64,000 nucleotides of DNA from UMGS1519 sp050951095 (GTDB lineage: Bacteria > Actinomycetota > Coriobacteriia > Coriobacteriales > Eggerthellaceae): contig JBMNIQ010000003.1 in the NCBI GenBank assembly GCA_050951095.1, positions 310,001-374,000 of the forward strand, written 5' to 3'. Positions 43,041 through 51,923 of this stretch are shown in pieces. The first letter of the stretch is position 1. Each line of letters opens with the position of its first letter. The position numbers were made by a program, and so were the translations under genes. The notes beneath the pieces are model-generated. The model was not told the DNA's origin. It searched no databases and saw only the letters and a program-made list of their open reading frames with translations.

Positions 43041-44837
43041 CTATTGCTCCTGCATCTTCGCCAGCTCGTCCACCAGGCGGTCGAACCATTGCAGGGCCGC
43101 GTCAATCGGCTCGGGAGATGCCATGTCCACGCCGGCGCCGCGCAGCAGGTCGATGGGCGCCTTCGAGCTGCCGCCCTTCAGGAAGCCCAGGTAATCCCGC
43201 ACCGCCGGCTCGCCTTCGTTCAAGATGCGCTGCGACAGCGCGCAGGCGGCCGCGAAGCCCGTGGAGTACTGGTACACGTAGTACTCGTAGTAGAAGTGCG
43301 GGATGCGCGCCCATTCCAGCGCGATGGCATCGTCCAGCACGATGTCTGGGCCGTAGTAATCGCGGTTCAGCGTGCGATACAGCTCGCAGAGTGCATCCGC
43401 CGTGATGCCGCGGCCTTCGGCGCACATGCGGTTCACTTCCAGCTCGAACTCTGCGAACATGCACTGGCGGTAGATGGTGCCGCGGAACTGCTCCAGGAAA
43501 TGGTTCAGCACGTACGCGCGCTTTGCCGGGTCGTCCATGTGGGCCAGCAGGTACTGCGTCAGCAGCGCCTCGTTGCATGTGCTGGCCACCTCGGCGACGA
43601 AGATGACGTAGTCCGAATAGACCGGCGGCTGATTCTTGCAGGACAGGTACGTGTGCACGGAATGGCCCATCTCGTGGATGAGCGTGAACACATCGTCCAG
43701 CGTGCCCTGGAAGCTCATGCAGATCACGGGATGCATGCCGTAGCCGCCGGCGGAATACGCGCCGCTGCGCTTGCCCGGCGTCTCGTACACGTCCACCCAT
43801 CGGCTGACAAGGGCGTCGCGCACGATGTCCAGGTAATCCTGCCCCAGGGGCTCGAGCGCCTTCAGGATCAGGTCGCAGGCCTGCTCGTACGTGAACTTCA
43901 GGTCCACGTTCTCCACTACGGGCACATACAGGTCCCAGAAATGCAGCTCATCCACGCCCAGCAGACGCTTGCGCAGGTCGACGTACTTGTACAGAGCCGG
44001 CAGGTTGCGGCGTACGGCCTTGATCAGGTTCGTGTACACGGCCGTGGGCACCTCGTTGCGGTCCAGCGCCCAGTCCAGCGTGGATGCGTAGTGCCGCGCG
44101 TCCGCGAAGAACTTCTGCTGCTTCATCTGCGCGGCCAGCGTGGCGGCGCATGTGTTGCGGAACTGGCCGTACGTGCGGTAGAGCGAATCGAACGCGGATT
44201 TTCGCAGCATGCGGTCCGGCGACATCATGAGCGGGATGTAGCTTCCATGCGTGACGGGATGCGCCGCTCCCTGCGCATCCACGGCGTCGTCGAAGCGCAG
44301 GTCCGCATCCGCCAGCAGCGAGTAGATGTTCTCGGGCTGCGTGGCCAGGTCGGACGCCGAGGCTAGCAGCTTCTCCTCGGCGGGGGACAGCGTGTGCGCA
44401 CGCTGCGCGAAGATGCGGTCCAGCGCCCGGCGGTACAGCTCCAGGCCGGGCTCTTCGGCATAGAAGCGCTCCATGTCCGCGTCGCTGATGCTCAGAAGCT
44501 CCGCGGCGAACCACGACCCGGACCCGGCGATGGCCGTGTACAGCGTCATGACCTGCGAGGCGTAATCCTGGTACGTGGAGTTGCGGGTGTCCTCGTCGCT
44601 TTTCCGCTGGGAATAGTTCACCAGCTTGCCCAGGACGATGCCCACCTCGTCGTCCAGCTTCAGGAAGGCCAGCAGCTTCTCCGGTGCCGAAGAGATCGTC
44701 CCGGCGAACGCGGACAGGCGGGCGGGATAGCCCTTCGCCTCTGCAAGCGCCTTCAGAAACGCCTCATCGTCCGGGTACATGCTGGAGAGGTCCCAGCGGT
44801 ATTGCTCGGGAATCTGGTCGCGCGATTCGTATGCCAT
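43041..44837 (-). CDS. pepF: Oligoendopeptidase F
   Basis: 598 residues, M3B zinc metallopeptidase of the cytoplasm that cuts short peptides. The zinc motif LIHEMGHSVHTYLS is near residues 384-398, with the third ligand Glu in FVAEVASTCNEALL about 25 residues on. N-terminal YRWDLSSMYPDDEAF and C-terminal QYSTGFAAACALSQRIL are typical of PepF. The ATG at 44837 has AAAGGAG upstream. Monocistronic. Confidence 0.95.
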   Translation of the reverse strand: MAYESRDQIPEQYRWDLSSMYPDDEAFLKALAEAKGYPARLSAFAGTISSAPEKLLAFLKLDDEVGIVLGKLVNYSQRKSDEDTRNSTYQDYASQVMTLYTAIAGSGSWFAAELLSISDADMERFYAEEPGLELYRRALDRIFAQRAHTLSPAEEKLLASASDLATQPENIYSLLADADLRFDDAVDAQGAAHPVTHGSYIPLMMSPDRMLRKSAFDSLYRTYGQFRNTCAATLAAQMKQQKFFADARHYASTLDWALDRNEVPTAVYTNLIKAVRRNLPALYKYVDLRKRLLGVDELHFWDLYVPVVENVDLKFTYEQACDLILKALEPLGQDYLDIVRDALVSRWVDVYETPGKRSGAYSAGGYGMHPVICMSFQGTLDDVFTLIHEMGHSVHTYLSCKNQPPVYSDYVIFVAEVASTCNEALLTQYLLAHMDDPAKRAYVLNHFLEQFRGTIYRQCMFAEFELEVNRMCAEGRGITADALCELYRTLNRDYYGPDIVLDDAIALEWARIPHFYYEYYVYQYSTGFAAACALSQRILNEGEPAVRDYLGFLKGGSSKAPIDLLRGAGVDMASPEPIDAALQWFDRLVDELAKMQEQ

Positions 44838-45075
44838 TCGTACTCCTTTCACATATCGCCCCAATTGTAGGCGAAAAGCCGCCGGGGAACTGCGTTTCCG
44901 GAAATCCGTTAGCGGAGGGAATCCGCATGTCAAGGGCCTAAAATGCGACGTCGCACAGGCGCGAAACCGTATGTAAACAGGCATTTTGCCTGCTCATTAC
45001 ATATTTATGGCGAATTGTTATCACGGCATGTATAGCATCTGCTAACAACAATCACGAACGGAGGGAGCCGTAGCT

Positions 45076-45828
45076 TTGGGAGTACTCGATGCATTCACGG
45101 ATGTGAAGGCTGCGAATCCTATGCCGCTTCCCGGTGCACGGGACGGCATGGCGAAGCGTCGCGGCGACGCGAAGGCGGGCCGCGGCCTGGTACATGGCGC
45201 GTCGCGCGATCGCGGCCGATTCAACTATTACGAAGCGTTCAACAAGCAGGTAGGCTACTGCGAGGAGATAACGCAGAATCTGCTTTCGGCGTTCAAGGCC
45301 GGCGAAATGGGCACCGAGCAGCTCATGGCGGCGCTCCATGTGGTGGAGAACGACGCGGATTCCGTCGATCACGACCTGCGCATCCACTTGCTGACGGATC
45401 TTATCGTGCCGGCGGACCGGGACGGCATGGTGATGTTGGCGAACAGCGTGGAGAATGCCACGGACAAGATTGAGGACATCGCCATCTTCGCGTATATCTA
45501 CGGGGCGAAGTACATGCAGCCGCGCATGCGCGACGTGCTGGAGCATATGGCGGCATCCGTCACGCTGCTCCGCGAGGCGTGCGAGCGCATGGACAGCTAC
45601 GAGCGGTTCTACGACGAGATCTACGTGCGCGTGACGGGCGTGGCGCAGCGCGAGAGCGCGTGCGATGCGATCTTCATCTCCACAATGCACAACCTGTATG
45701 CCACGGATGAGATGACGGGCGAGAAGCGCCAGATCACGGCCGCGCTGTACGAGAAGTTCGAGGATGCCATGGACTCGCTGGAGCAGGTTGCCGAAAGCAT
45801 GGAGGCCATCATCTCGCAGTCGCGTTAG
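45076..45828 (+). CDS. PhoU-like protein (DUF47 family)
   Basis: 250 residues from a TTG start with GGAGGG upstream. After a ~45-residue basic N-terminus comes a helical domain with repeated acidic signatures (VVENDADSVDHDLRIHLLTDLIVPADRDGMVMLANSVENATDKIED), the PhoU/DUF47 pattern associated with phosphate transporters or metal binding. A 6-bp inverted repeat CAGGCA/TGCCTG (44978-44992) lies in its leader. It stands 129 bp ahead of a PhoB/PhoR-like pair, suggesting a phosphate role. No pit or pst gene is in the window. Confidence 0.82.
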   Translation: MGVLDAFTDVKAANPMPLPGARDGMAKRRGDAKAGRGLVHGASRDRGRFNYYEAFNKQVGYCEEITQNLLSAFKAGEMGTEQLMAALHVVENDADSVDHDLRIHLLTDLIVPADRDGMVMLANSVENATDKIEDIAIFAYIYGAKYMQPRMRDVLEHMAASVTLLREACERMDSYERFYDEIYVRVTGVAQRESACDAIFISTMHNLYATDEMTGEKRQITAALYEKFEDAMDSLEQVAESMEAIISQSR

Positions 45829-45945
45829 GCGTGCAGCCGAATGCGCGGGGCGCTCTGCCGGCAGGCGAATGCTGTCTGCCGGGCCGACGTTGTGAGTTTG
45901 CAAAGATTTGACACCGTCGCGCCGTCGGCAAAACGAGTACGGCAC

Positions 45946-45951
45946 TAGAAT
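45946..45951 (+). promoter_or_regulatory. -10 element giving an apparently leaderless mRNA
   Basis: TAGAAT ends 6 bp before the ATG of the response regulator, so transcription would begin at or next to the start codon. No ribosome site is visible between them. An upstream TTGACA (45908-45913) is too far to pair with this box. Confidence 0.5.
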
Positions 45952-45957
45952 GAAGCC

Positions 45958-46653
45958 ATGATCTACTACGTTGAAGATGACACGAATATCCGCGAGCTGG
46001 CGCTGTATGCGCTGTGCCAGTCCGGCCTCGAGGCGGAGGGGTTCGCGAAGGCGGAGCCGTTCTTCGCGGCCTGCCGGGTGCAGGTTCCCGACCTGGTGCT
46101 GCTGGACATCATGCTTCCGGGCATGGACGGCATGCAGGTGCTGACGCAGCTGCGCAACGATCCCGCCACCGCCACGGTTCCCATCATGATGCTGACGGCG
46201 AAGGGCACGGAGCTCGACAAGGTCCAGGGCCTGGATGCCGGCGCGGACGACTACCTGGCGAAGCCGTTCGGCATGATGGAGCTTGTCAGCCGCTGCAAGG
46301 CGCTGCTGCGCCGCGCGAAGCTGGACTCCACGGCGCCGGAGGATCGTTTGACATGCGGTCCCATCTCCATGGACACGCGGGCGCACGAAGTGCACGTGAA
46401 TGGCGTCCTGGTGGAGCTGACGCTGAAGGAATTCGAGCTGCTGCGCGCCCTGATCGCCCACGAGGGCCAGGCGCTTTCGCGCACGCAGCTGCTGGAGGAC
46501 GTCTGGCACATCACGTTCGTCGGCGAGACGCGCACGGTTGACGCGCACATCCAGACGCTGCGCCGTAAGCTTTCGGACGCCTGCCCGGGTACGGACCATC
46601 TCATCCAGACCGTCCGCGGCGTGGGCTATCGTATCAAGCCCGTGGAAGACTAG
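45958..46653 (+). CDS. OmpR/PhoB-family response regulator
   Basis: 231 residues. The receiver domain has acidic YYVEDD, phospho-acceptor Asp in VLLDIMLPGMDG (residue 50), Thr in MMLTAKG and Lys in LAKPFGMMEL. The C-terminal winged helix has LTLKEFELLRALIAHEG, RTQLLEDVW and TVDAHIQTLRRKL...IQTVRGVGYRI. It is followed 3 bp later by its kinase. The neighbours (PhoU-like, Ppx) suggest control of phosphate genes. Confidence 0.95.
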   Translation: MIYYVEDDTNIRELALYALCQSGLEAEGFAKAEPFFAACRVQVPDLVLLDIMLPGMDGMQVLTQLRNDPATATVPIMMLTAKGTELDKVQGLDAGADDYLAKPFGMMELVSRCKALLRRAKLDSTAPEDRLTCGPISMDTRAHEVHVNGVLVELTLKEFELLRALIAHEGQALSRTQLLEDVWHITFVGETRTVDAHIQTLRRKLSDACPGTDHLIQTVRGVGYRIKPVED

Positions 46654-46656
46654 CGG

Positions 46657-48063
46657 ATGCCCGGACATGTCCCCGGCCGCGAACGCGGCAGTTTGGCACG
46701 GCATATCTTCGCAGGATTGACGGGCTTTTCCATATTGGCCATGGTGGTCTTCGCCGTGGCCGCTATCTCCATGTTCTACAACTCGTACGAGACGGATGCG
46801 GAGAACCAGCTTCTCGGTCAGGTACGCCAGACGGCATCTCAGCTGGAGGGCAAGACCGCGAAGGAGCAGAAAGCGTATCTGGAATCCGTGCCGTGGTCGG
46901 GCCTGCGCTGCACGCTGATCGAGAAAGACGGCACGGTCTCGTACGACAACCAGGTCGATATCTCCCAGTTGGGCAATCATTCCGACCGCACGGAGTTCAA
47001 GCAGGCCGAGGAAAACGGCGAATCGTCCATCCTGCGCTATTCCGATACGTTGGGCCAGCAGACCATCTATGCGGCCGAGCGCCTGACGGACGGATCCGTG
47101 GTCCGCTTGGCGGAAACGCGGCATTCCCTTATCTCGTTCCTGGAGGGCATGCTTCCCTCGCTGCTGCTGGCGGCGGCGCTCATCGTGGCCGTGGGATTCG
47201 GGCTGTCGCGCGTGCTGACGCGCCACATCATGCGCCCGATCGACCGCATGGACCTGAGCAATCCCCTGAACAACGATATCTACGTGGAGATGCGGCCGCT
47301 TATGCAGCGCATCTCCGACCAGCAGAACCAGCTGCGCAGGCAGAACAAGGAGCTGGAGGCGGCCGTGGAGACGCGCCGCGAATTCTCCGCGAACGTGAGC
47401 CATGAGATGAAGACGCCGCTGCAGGTCATCAGCGGTTATTCCGAATTGATGCAGGCGGGCATGGTCAGCCAGCAGGATACGGCGAAGTTCGCCGGGCTCA
47501 TCCATTCCGAGGCGGAGTCCATGCGTGCGCTTATCGACGACGTGCTGACGCTGTCGCGCTTGGACGAATCCGCGCTGGGGCAGGCCGAGATCTCGGATGT
47601 CGACCTGGTCTGGGTGGCGCAGCAGGTGGCGGACCGCCTGAAGACCGTCGCGGAAGAACGGCAGGTGACCGTGGAGCTGGAGCCGGCAGACGAGCCCATC
47701 CGCGTACGCGGCGCCGAGACGCTGCTGGAGGAGACGTTCTACAACCTGATTGACAACGCCATCCGCTACAACCATCCCGGCGGCAAGGTGAAGGTTTCGT
47801 TCCGCACGCTGGAGCGCGACGGAGGCAAGCGCGTCGAGTTCACGGTATCCGATACCGGGCCGGGCATTCCGCCCGAGATGCGCGAGCGCGTGTTCGAGCG
47901 CTTCTACCGCCTTGAAGAGGGGCGTTCGCGCGAAACGGGCGGCACGGGCCTGGGGCTGGCCATTGTGAAGCACGCCGTGCAGCGCTACGACGGCACCGTG
48001 ACCATCAAGGACGCGCCCGGCGGCGGATCGGCATTCGTCGTGGACCTGCCCGCCGCTTCGTAA
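46657..48063 (+). CDS. PhoR-like sensor histidine kinase
   Basis: 468 residues. Two membrane spans (residues ~15-45 and ~165-190) enclose a ~120-residue extracytoplasmic sensor. The H-box FSANVSHEMKTPLQVISGYSELM (His near 249) follows a short coiled coil. N-box NLIDNAIRYN, G1 DTGPGIPPEMRERVFERFYR and G2 GTGLGLAIVKHAV complete the HATPase. Partner of the upstream regulator. There is no PAS motif that I recognise in the linker. Confidence 0.94.
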   Translation: MPGHVPGRERGSLARHIFAGLTGFSILAMVVFAVAAISMFYNSYETDAENQLLGQVRQTASQLEGKTAKEQKAYLESVPWSGLRCTLIEKDGTVSYDNQVDISQLGNHSDRTEFKQAEENGESSILRYSDTLGQQTIYAAERLTDGSVVRLAETRHSLISFLEGMLPSLLLAAALIVAVGFGLSRVLTRHIMRPIDRMDLSNPLNNDIYVEMRPLMQRISDQQNQLRRQNKELEAAVETRREFSANVSHEMKTPLQVISGYSELMQAGMVSQQDTAKFAGLIHSEAESMRALIDDVLTLSRLDESALGQAEISDVDLVWVAQQVADRLKTVAEERQVTVELEPADEPIRVRGAETLLEETFYNLIDNAIRYNHPGGKVKVSFRTLERDGGKRVEFTVSDTGPGIPPEMRERVFERFYRLEEGRSRETGGTGLGLAIVKHAVQRYDGTVTIKDAPGGGSAFVVDLPAAS

Positions 48064-48157
48064 CGGCCTGCCGGCAGTGCCGGCGGGAAACCCGGTCCTT
48101 GCGGGCCGTATAAGCAACACCAAGACAGCGCCGCTGCGGCGGCCGAAAGGGGAACCG

Positions 48158-49075
48158 ATGCCCAGATACGGCATTATCGACGTTGGATCGAACACTATCC
48201 GCCTGTGCGTATACGACGTCTCGGAGCGCAAGGGCGACAAGCTGCCCCATCTTTCCACGTTGCTGAACCATAAGATCATGGCCGGCCTTGCCTCGTATGT
48301 CGTCGACGGCGCCATGAGCGACCAGGGCATCGCGAAGGCCGTGCATGTGATCCGCGGGGACCTGCGCAATGCCGCCTACTTCCGCTGCAAGGAAGTGCGC
48401 ATCTTCGCCACGGCATGCCTGCGCAACTGCACGAATTCGAAGGATGCCGTCGCGCGCATCGAGGACGGCATCGATGCGAAGATCGACCTGCTGCCGGGCG
48501 AGATGGAGGCGCACCTGGGATTCGTGGGCGCGAATTACGACCGCGATATCGAGGAGGGCGTGCTCGTGGATATCGGCGGCGGCTCCGTGGAGCTGACGCG
48601 CATCGCGAAAGGCAAGGAGAAATGCGGCATGAGCCTGCCGCAAGGGTCCCTGTCCTCGTTCTCGCAGTACGTCCACGGCCTGGTGCCCTCGCCGCACGAG
48701 ATGGAGCGCATCACGCTGGCCTTCCGCGAGAACCTGAACCGGCGCCCCATGAGGGATTATGCCGCGAAGGAGCTCTACGGCATCGGCGGCTCCGTCCGCT
48801 CCGCCATGAAGGTGTACGGCGACCTGTTCAACGACGGCGAGCGGCTGGGCTATATCGAGCTCGTGCATCTGGACCAGATGCTGAACGCGTACCGCAACGA
48901 CGGCGCTGCCTTCGCGCACGGCTCGCTGCATACGGTGCCCGATCGCGTGCATACGTTCATCCCCGGCTGCCTGATCCTGCGCGAGATCTTCGCCGTGACC
49001 GGGGCCCGGCGCATGACGGTGGCGAAGAAGGGCCTGCGCGAGGGCTATCTGCTGGAGCGCGTGCTGGGGAAATAG
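48158..49075 (+). CDS. ppx: Ppx/GppA-family exopolyphosphatase
   Basis: 305 residues, an actin-like ATPase-fold phosphatase. Motifs: YGIIDVGSNTIRLCVYD at the N-terminus, FATACLRNCTNSKD, LPGEMEAHLGF, and the phosphate loop VLVDIGGGSVELTR near residue 140, then YGIGGSVRS. It lacks the C-terminal HD domain of long Ppx forms, so this is the short type. AAAGGGG precedes the ATG. Position after a PhoB/R-like pair fits polyphosphate or phosphate-starvation metabolism. Confidence 0.92.
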   Translation: MPRYGIIDVGSNTIRLCVYDVSERKGDKLPHLSTLLNHKIMAGLASYVVDGAMSDQGIAKAVHVIRGDLRNAAYFRCKEVRIFATACLRNCTNSKDAVARIEDGIDAKIDLLPGEMEAHLGFVGANYDRDIEEGVLVDIGGGSVELTRIAKGKEKCGMSLPQGSLSSFSQYVHGLVPSPHEMERITLAFRENLNRRPMRDYAAKELYGIGGSVRSAMKVYGDLFNDGERLGYIELVHLDQMLNAYRNDGAAFAHGSLHTVPDRVHTFIPGCLILREIFAVTGARRMTVAKKGLREGYLLERVLGK

Positions 49076-49509
49076 CGCGTTTTATAAGGGAGATGACAGC
49101 CGTTCGTCCGGCGAGAACGTAAGGAAAACGAGGGAGTCGCAGTATGGGATCGGAGAGTGCCGCGGCCCCCTCTTCTTACACAAGCCGGGGGATGGGAGAT
49201 TCAGGGAAGGATGGGTACCCCGTGCCTGCATCACCCACCTTACCGAAGCGGTATGGATGTGTTTTGCGAATAAGACAACCGTTGAATTGTTGTCAATGTT
49301 TGCCCTTTGCACGGGATATCGGCTGAAGCGTCCTGGGGACTGCGAGCCTTCATGTCGTACGTTATGAGAACCAGTCATAACAACTATGAAATTGTAGCGC
49401 TATACGCAACGATAACCGTCCGCTAGCATGACCGCGAAGGCATTCCGGCGCCGGTATGCATGCAGTCGCCGGAGCGAATGCGGAAACGTGCAGACAGCGG
49501 AGGCGGCCG
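49076..49509. other. Intergenic region with a candidate operator
   Basis: 434 bp with no convincing gene. GTTATGA (49361-49367) and TCATAAC (49375-49381) form a perfect 7-bp inverted repeat with a 7-bp spacer, about 130 bp before the DMT transporter start. The remaining sequence has a GC-rich left part and AT-rich right part. No terminator with a T-tract is evident after ppx. Confidence 0.45.
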
Positions 49510-50403
49510 ATGACGGTAAGACAGGCTCAGGCGCTCTTGGCGGCGGTCATCGCCGCCCGCGCCACATCGTTTCTGTTCAGCAAGATGCTTGTGGATTCCC
49601 TGCAGCCGTTCGACCTGCTGGCCGTGCGCTTCCTGCTTGCCACGGCCCTGCTGGCCGTGGTATTCCGCAAGCGCCTGGCCGCGCTTTCCGCCCGCGCGTT
49701 GCTGCATGGCGGCATCATCGGCTGCGCGTTCTTCGCCACCATGGCGTGCGAGATGCATGCGCTGCAGGGCGCCTCGTCCTCGACGGTTTCGTTCCTGGAG
49801 AACATGGCCGTGGTGTTCGTGCCGCTGGCGACGGCGCTTGCGGCACGGCGGCTGCCGACGCCTCCGATGGCGCTTGCCTGCGGGACCGCATTGGCCGGCG
49901 TCGGCTTCCTGACGCTCGGCGGATCAGCGGGCGTGGACACGCCTGCGGGCATTCTGTTCGGGCTGGGCTCCGGTGCGGGGTACACGGTTGCCATCCTTGC
50001 CACGGCACGGCTTGCCCGCGAAGACGACCCCATCCAGCTGGGCATCGTCCAGATTGCGGTCATGGGCGTGCTGGCGCTTGCCGCAACGCTGCTGTTCGAG
50101 ACGCCCCGGCTTCCTGCAGGCGCCGGGCAATGGGGCAGCCTCGCCGTCCTGGTTATTGTGTGCACGGGCTTCGGCTTCACGTTGCAGCCGATGGCGCAGC
50201 GGCATCTCAGCGCCGATACGGCCGGCTTGTTCTGTGCGCTTTCGCCGTTGGTTGCCACGTTGATGGGATGCGTGTTCCTGGGCGAGCCGCTGACGCCCGT
50301 GCGTGTGACAGGCATGGCGCTCATCGGGGGTTCCATGCTCGTTGCGAGCATTCCCCGGGGCAAGAGAAAAACCCCGGCGGGATTGGGGAGAGCCGGGGTT
50401 TAG
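49510..50403 (+). CDS. EamA/DMT-family transporter
   Basis: 297 residues, ten predicted membrane spans in two EamA repeats (ARATSFLFSKMLVDSLQPFDLLAVRFLLA..., then GLGSGAGYTVAILATARL and LFCALSPLVATLMGCVFLGEPL). Drug/metabolite transporters of this family export amino acids or metabolites; the substrate is unknown. The ATG at 49510 follows GGAGG (spacing 6). Its last codons form part of a terminator hairpin serving the opposite strand. Confidence 0.92.
   Translation: MTVRQAQALLAAVIAARATSFLFSKMLVDSLQPFDLLAVRFLLATALLAVVFRKRLAALSARALLHGGIIGCAFFATMACEMHALQGASSSTVSFLENMAVVFVPLATALAARRLPTPPMALACGTALAGVGFLTLGGSAGVDTPAGILFGLGSGAGYTVAILATARLAREDDPIQLGIVQIAVMGVLALAATLLFETPRLPAGAGQWGSLAVLVIVCTGFGFTLQPMAQRHLSADTAGLFCALSPLVATLMGCVFLGEPLTPVRVTGMALIGGSMLVASIPRGKRKTPAGLGRAGV
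50364..50401 (-). terminator. Leftward terminator overlapping the 3' end of the DMT gene
   Basis: AAACCCCGGC (50369-50378) pairs perfectly with GCCGGGGTTT (50392-50401). The T5 tract follows on the minus strand only, so it stops leftward transcription. It lies within the final codons and stop of the convergent transporter gene. Confidence 0.75.
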
Positions 50404-50633
50404 GAACGACAGATGCGGTAAGGAGGGAGATTGGGAGGGGATTGCCTCGCGCTCTGTCGATGTCTGAAACTATAGGGGGCTGAACTTAAACTAGCCTGAA
50501 ACGGATATGCGCCTTTTATGTAGCACGCCGCCCTCATCTGGCGGGAAATGCTTGTGCACGCGGTAAAATGCCTGATGAAGCGTATGATTCGGCAGCGGTG
50601 AAGGTGCGATATGCCGAAGGAGGCAGGGGTTTC

Positions 50634-51005
50634 CTACTGTTTTGCGGGCAGGATCTCGATCAGCTGCCCATCCGGGTCCGTGATGAAGTAGATGCCCAGT
50701 GCCGGGTTGTCGCGCAGGATGCAGCCCATCTTCTCATGCAGGGCATGCGCCGCCTCGTAATCGGGCACTTCGAACGCCATGTGCACGTCCTTGCCGGCGT
50801 TGTCGTACGGCTCGGTGCGCCCGCGGTTCCATGTCAGCTCCACTTCGAACGGGCACGTGTCGTTCGCAAGGTACGTGTTCGTCCACGAGCCGTCTTCCGG
50901 CCCCATCTCGCGCACGGGCTCCAAGCCCAGCGCCTCGCGGTAGAACGCGATGCTCTTCTCCTTGTCCAGGCAGTGCAGGCAGTGGTGGATGAATTTCGCC
51001 TTCAT
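50634..51005 (-). CDS. VOC-superfamily glyoxalase-like protein
   Basis: 123 residues. Beta-alpha-beta-beta-beta metal-binding repeats: KFIHHCLHCLDKEKSIAFYREALGLE (His ligand), DNAGKDVHMAFEVPDYE (His) and YFITDPDGQLIEILPA (Glu). This resembles lactoylglutathione lyase GloA, but the true substrate is not clear. It lies downstream of the small membrane protein on the same strand. Confidence 0.88.
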   Translation of the reverse strand: MKAKFIHHCLHCLDKEKSIAFYREALGLEPVREMGPEDGSWTNTYLANDTCPFEVELTWNRGRTEPYDNAGKDVHMAFEVPDYEAAHALHEKMGCILRDNPALGIYFITDPDGQLIEILPAKQ

Positions 51006-51038
51006 GCTGTTTCCTTCCGTGGGAACGATATGCGGATG

Positions 51039-51212
51039 CTAGCTGTTCTGAGACGGCACGAAGCCGGTGGCCATCATGATGCCCCAGGCAATGACCAGGA
51101 CGGCGATGACGATGGCGATGGCGGCATGCTGGTTCAGGCCCTTCTTCTTAGCCGTTCGGGCCTTCCGTTCTTTCTGCACCTTGCCCTTGTAGGCCTTCTG
51201 TGCTTTGGACAT
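51039..51212 (-). CDS. Small basic single-span membrane protein
   Basis: 57 residues (MSKAQKAYKGKVQKERKA...). The first ~25 residues are strongly basic (Lys/Arg-rich), followed by one hydrophobic span (HAAIAIVIAVLVIAWGIMMA) and a short tail. AAGGAG lies 7 bp before the ATG, supporting real translation. No family recognised. It sits between a MarR gene and a VOC gene on the same strand; a similar MarR plus small basic protein pair occurs at 56757-57558. Confidence 0.75.
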   Translation of the reverse strand: MSKAQKAYKGKVQKERKARTAKKKGLNQHAAIAIVIAVLVIAWGIMMATGFVPSQNS

Positions 51213-51322
51213 GCAAGTCTCCTTTCGGGAATCGCGCTGGTATTCCTTTGTACCGCATCGGAGGCCGCTTTCGAACGCAGATGGGAAAGCGTGGTGCGCC
51301 CGTTACCCGGGAGGGCGGCGGT

Positions 51323-51745
51323 TCAGGCCGATGCGTTCGCTTCCAGGAATTTGCCCAGCAGGTTCAGCAGCTGCCGTTGCTCCGCTGCCGTCCAGGCGCC
51401 GGTTTCGCGCTCTACCAGGCGGTTGCGCTCGGGGCAGACGCTTTCGAACAGACGGCGGCCGCCGTCCGTGAGCGAGATGGCCGCGCAGCGCCGGTCGTCG
51501 GGATTCTCCTTGCGCTGCACCAGCTCGCGCTTCTCGAGATTCTTGATGACCACGGAGATGGTGCCGTCGCTGCTGATGGCGGCTTCGCGCAGCTCCCCGA
51601 TGGTCTGGTCGCCGTGGCGGTAGAGCGCCTGCATGACAGCGAATTGCCCCAGCGTCAGGCCGTGTTCCTTGCACATCGCGCTCATCGTCCTGTCAAGCAT
51701 GCTGACCGTTCGATGGAGCGATAGGAGCAAGTCGTCTTCGCGCAT
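51323..51745 (-). CDS. MarR-family transcriptional regulator
   Basis: 140 residues from the ATG at 51745 with AAGAAGG upstream. Winged helix: GLTLGQFAVMQALYRHGDQTIGELREAAISSDGTISVVIKNLEKRELVQRKENPDDRRCAAISLTDGG is the classical MarR core (DxRxxxxxLT wing). It is divergent from the CoA-transferase gene, whose promoter contains a symmetric operator, so it may repress both directions. TTTCGAA/TTCGAAA repeats lie just upstream of its own start (51758-51782). Confidence 0.93.
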   Translation of the reverse strand: MREDDLLLSLHRTVSMLDRTMSAMCKEHGLTLGQFAVMQALYRHGDQTIGELREAAISSDGTISVVIKNLEKRELVQRKENPDDRRCAAISLTDGGRRLFESVCPERNRLVERETGAWTAAEQRQLLNLLGKFLEANASA

Positions 51746-51871
51746 GGGCACCCTTCTTTCGAAATTCTCAATGCATTCGAAAATACTCTATGTGGAAATA
51801 TCGGTCAAGTTCCGGCGTGTATGGCGTAAAACACCAGATGGAAGAATATGTATATTGCATTTGCAAAACGA

Positions 51872-51899
51872 TTGATATATACCTAACTAGATATATTAT
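51872..51899 (+). promoter_or_regulatory. CoA-transferase promoter with embedded dyad operator
   Basis: -35 TTGATA (51872-51877) and -10 TATTAT (51894-51899) with a 16-bp spacer. An 18-bp dyad TATAcCTAacTAGaTATA (51878-51895) fills the spacer. The size and placement suit a MarR-type repressor encoded divergently next door. Confidence 0.7.
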
Positions 51900-51923
51900 T
51901 TGGTGCGAAAGAAGGAGATGCAT

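Noticed and set aside
45052..48369. A 1105-codon antisense frame over the PhoU/PhoB/PhoR-like genes
   Set aside because: Same GC-codon artefact; the sense genes have all expected kinase and receiver motifs.
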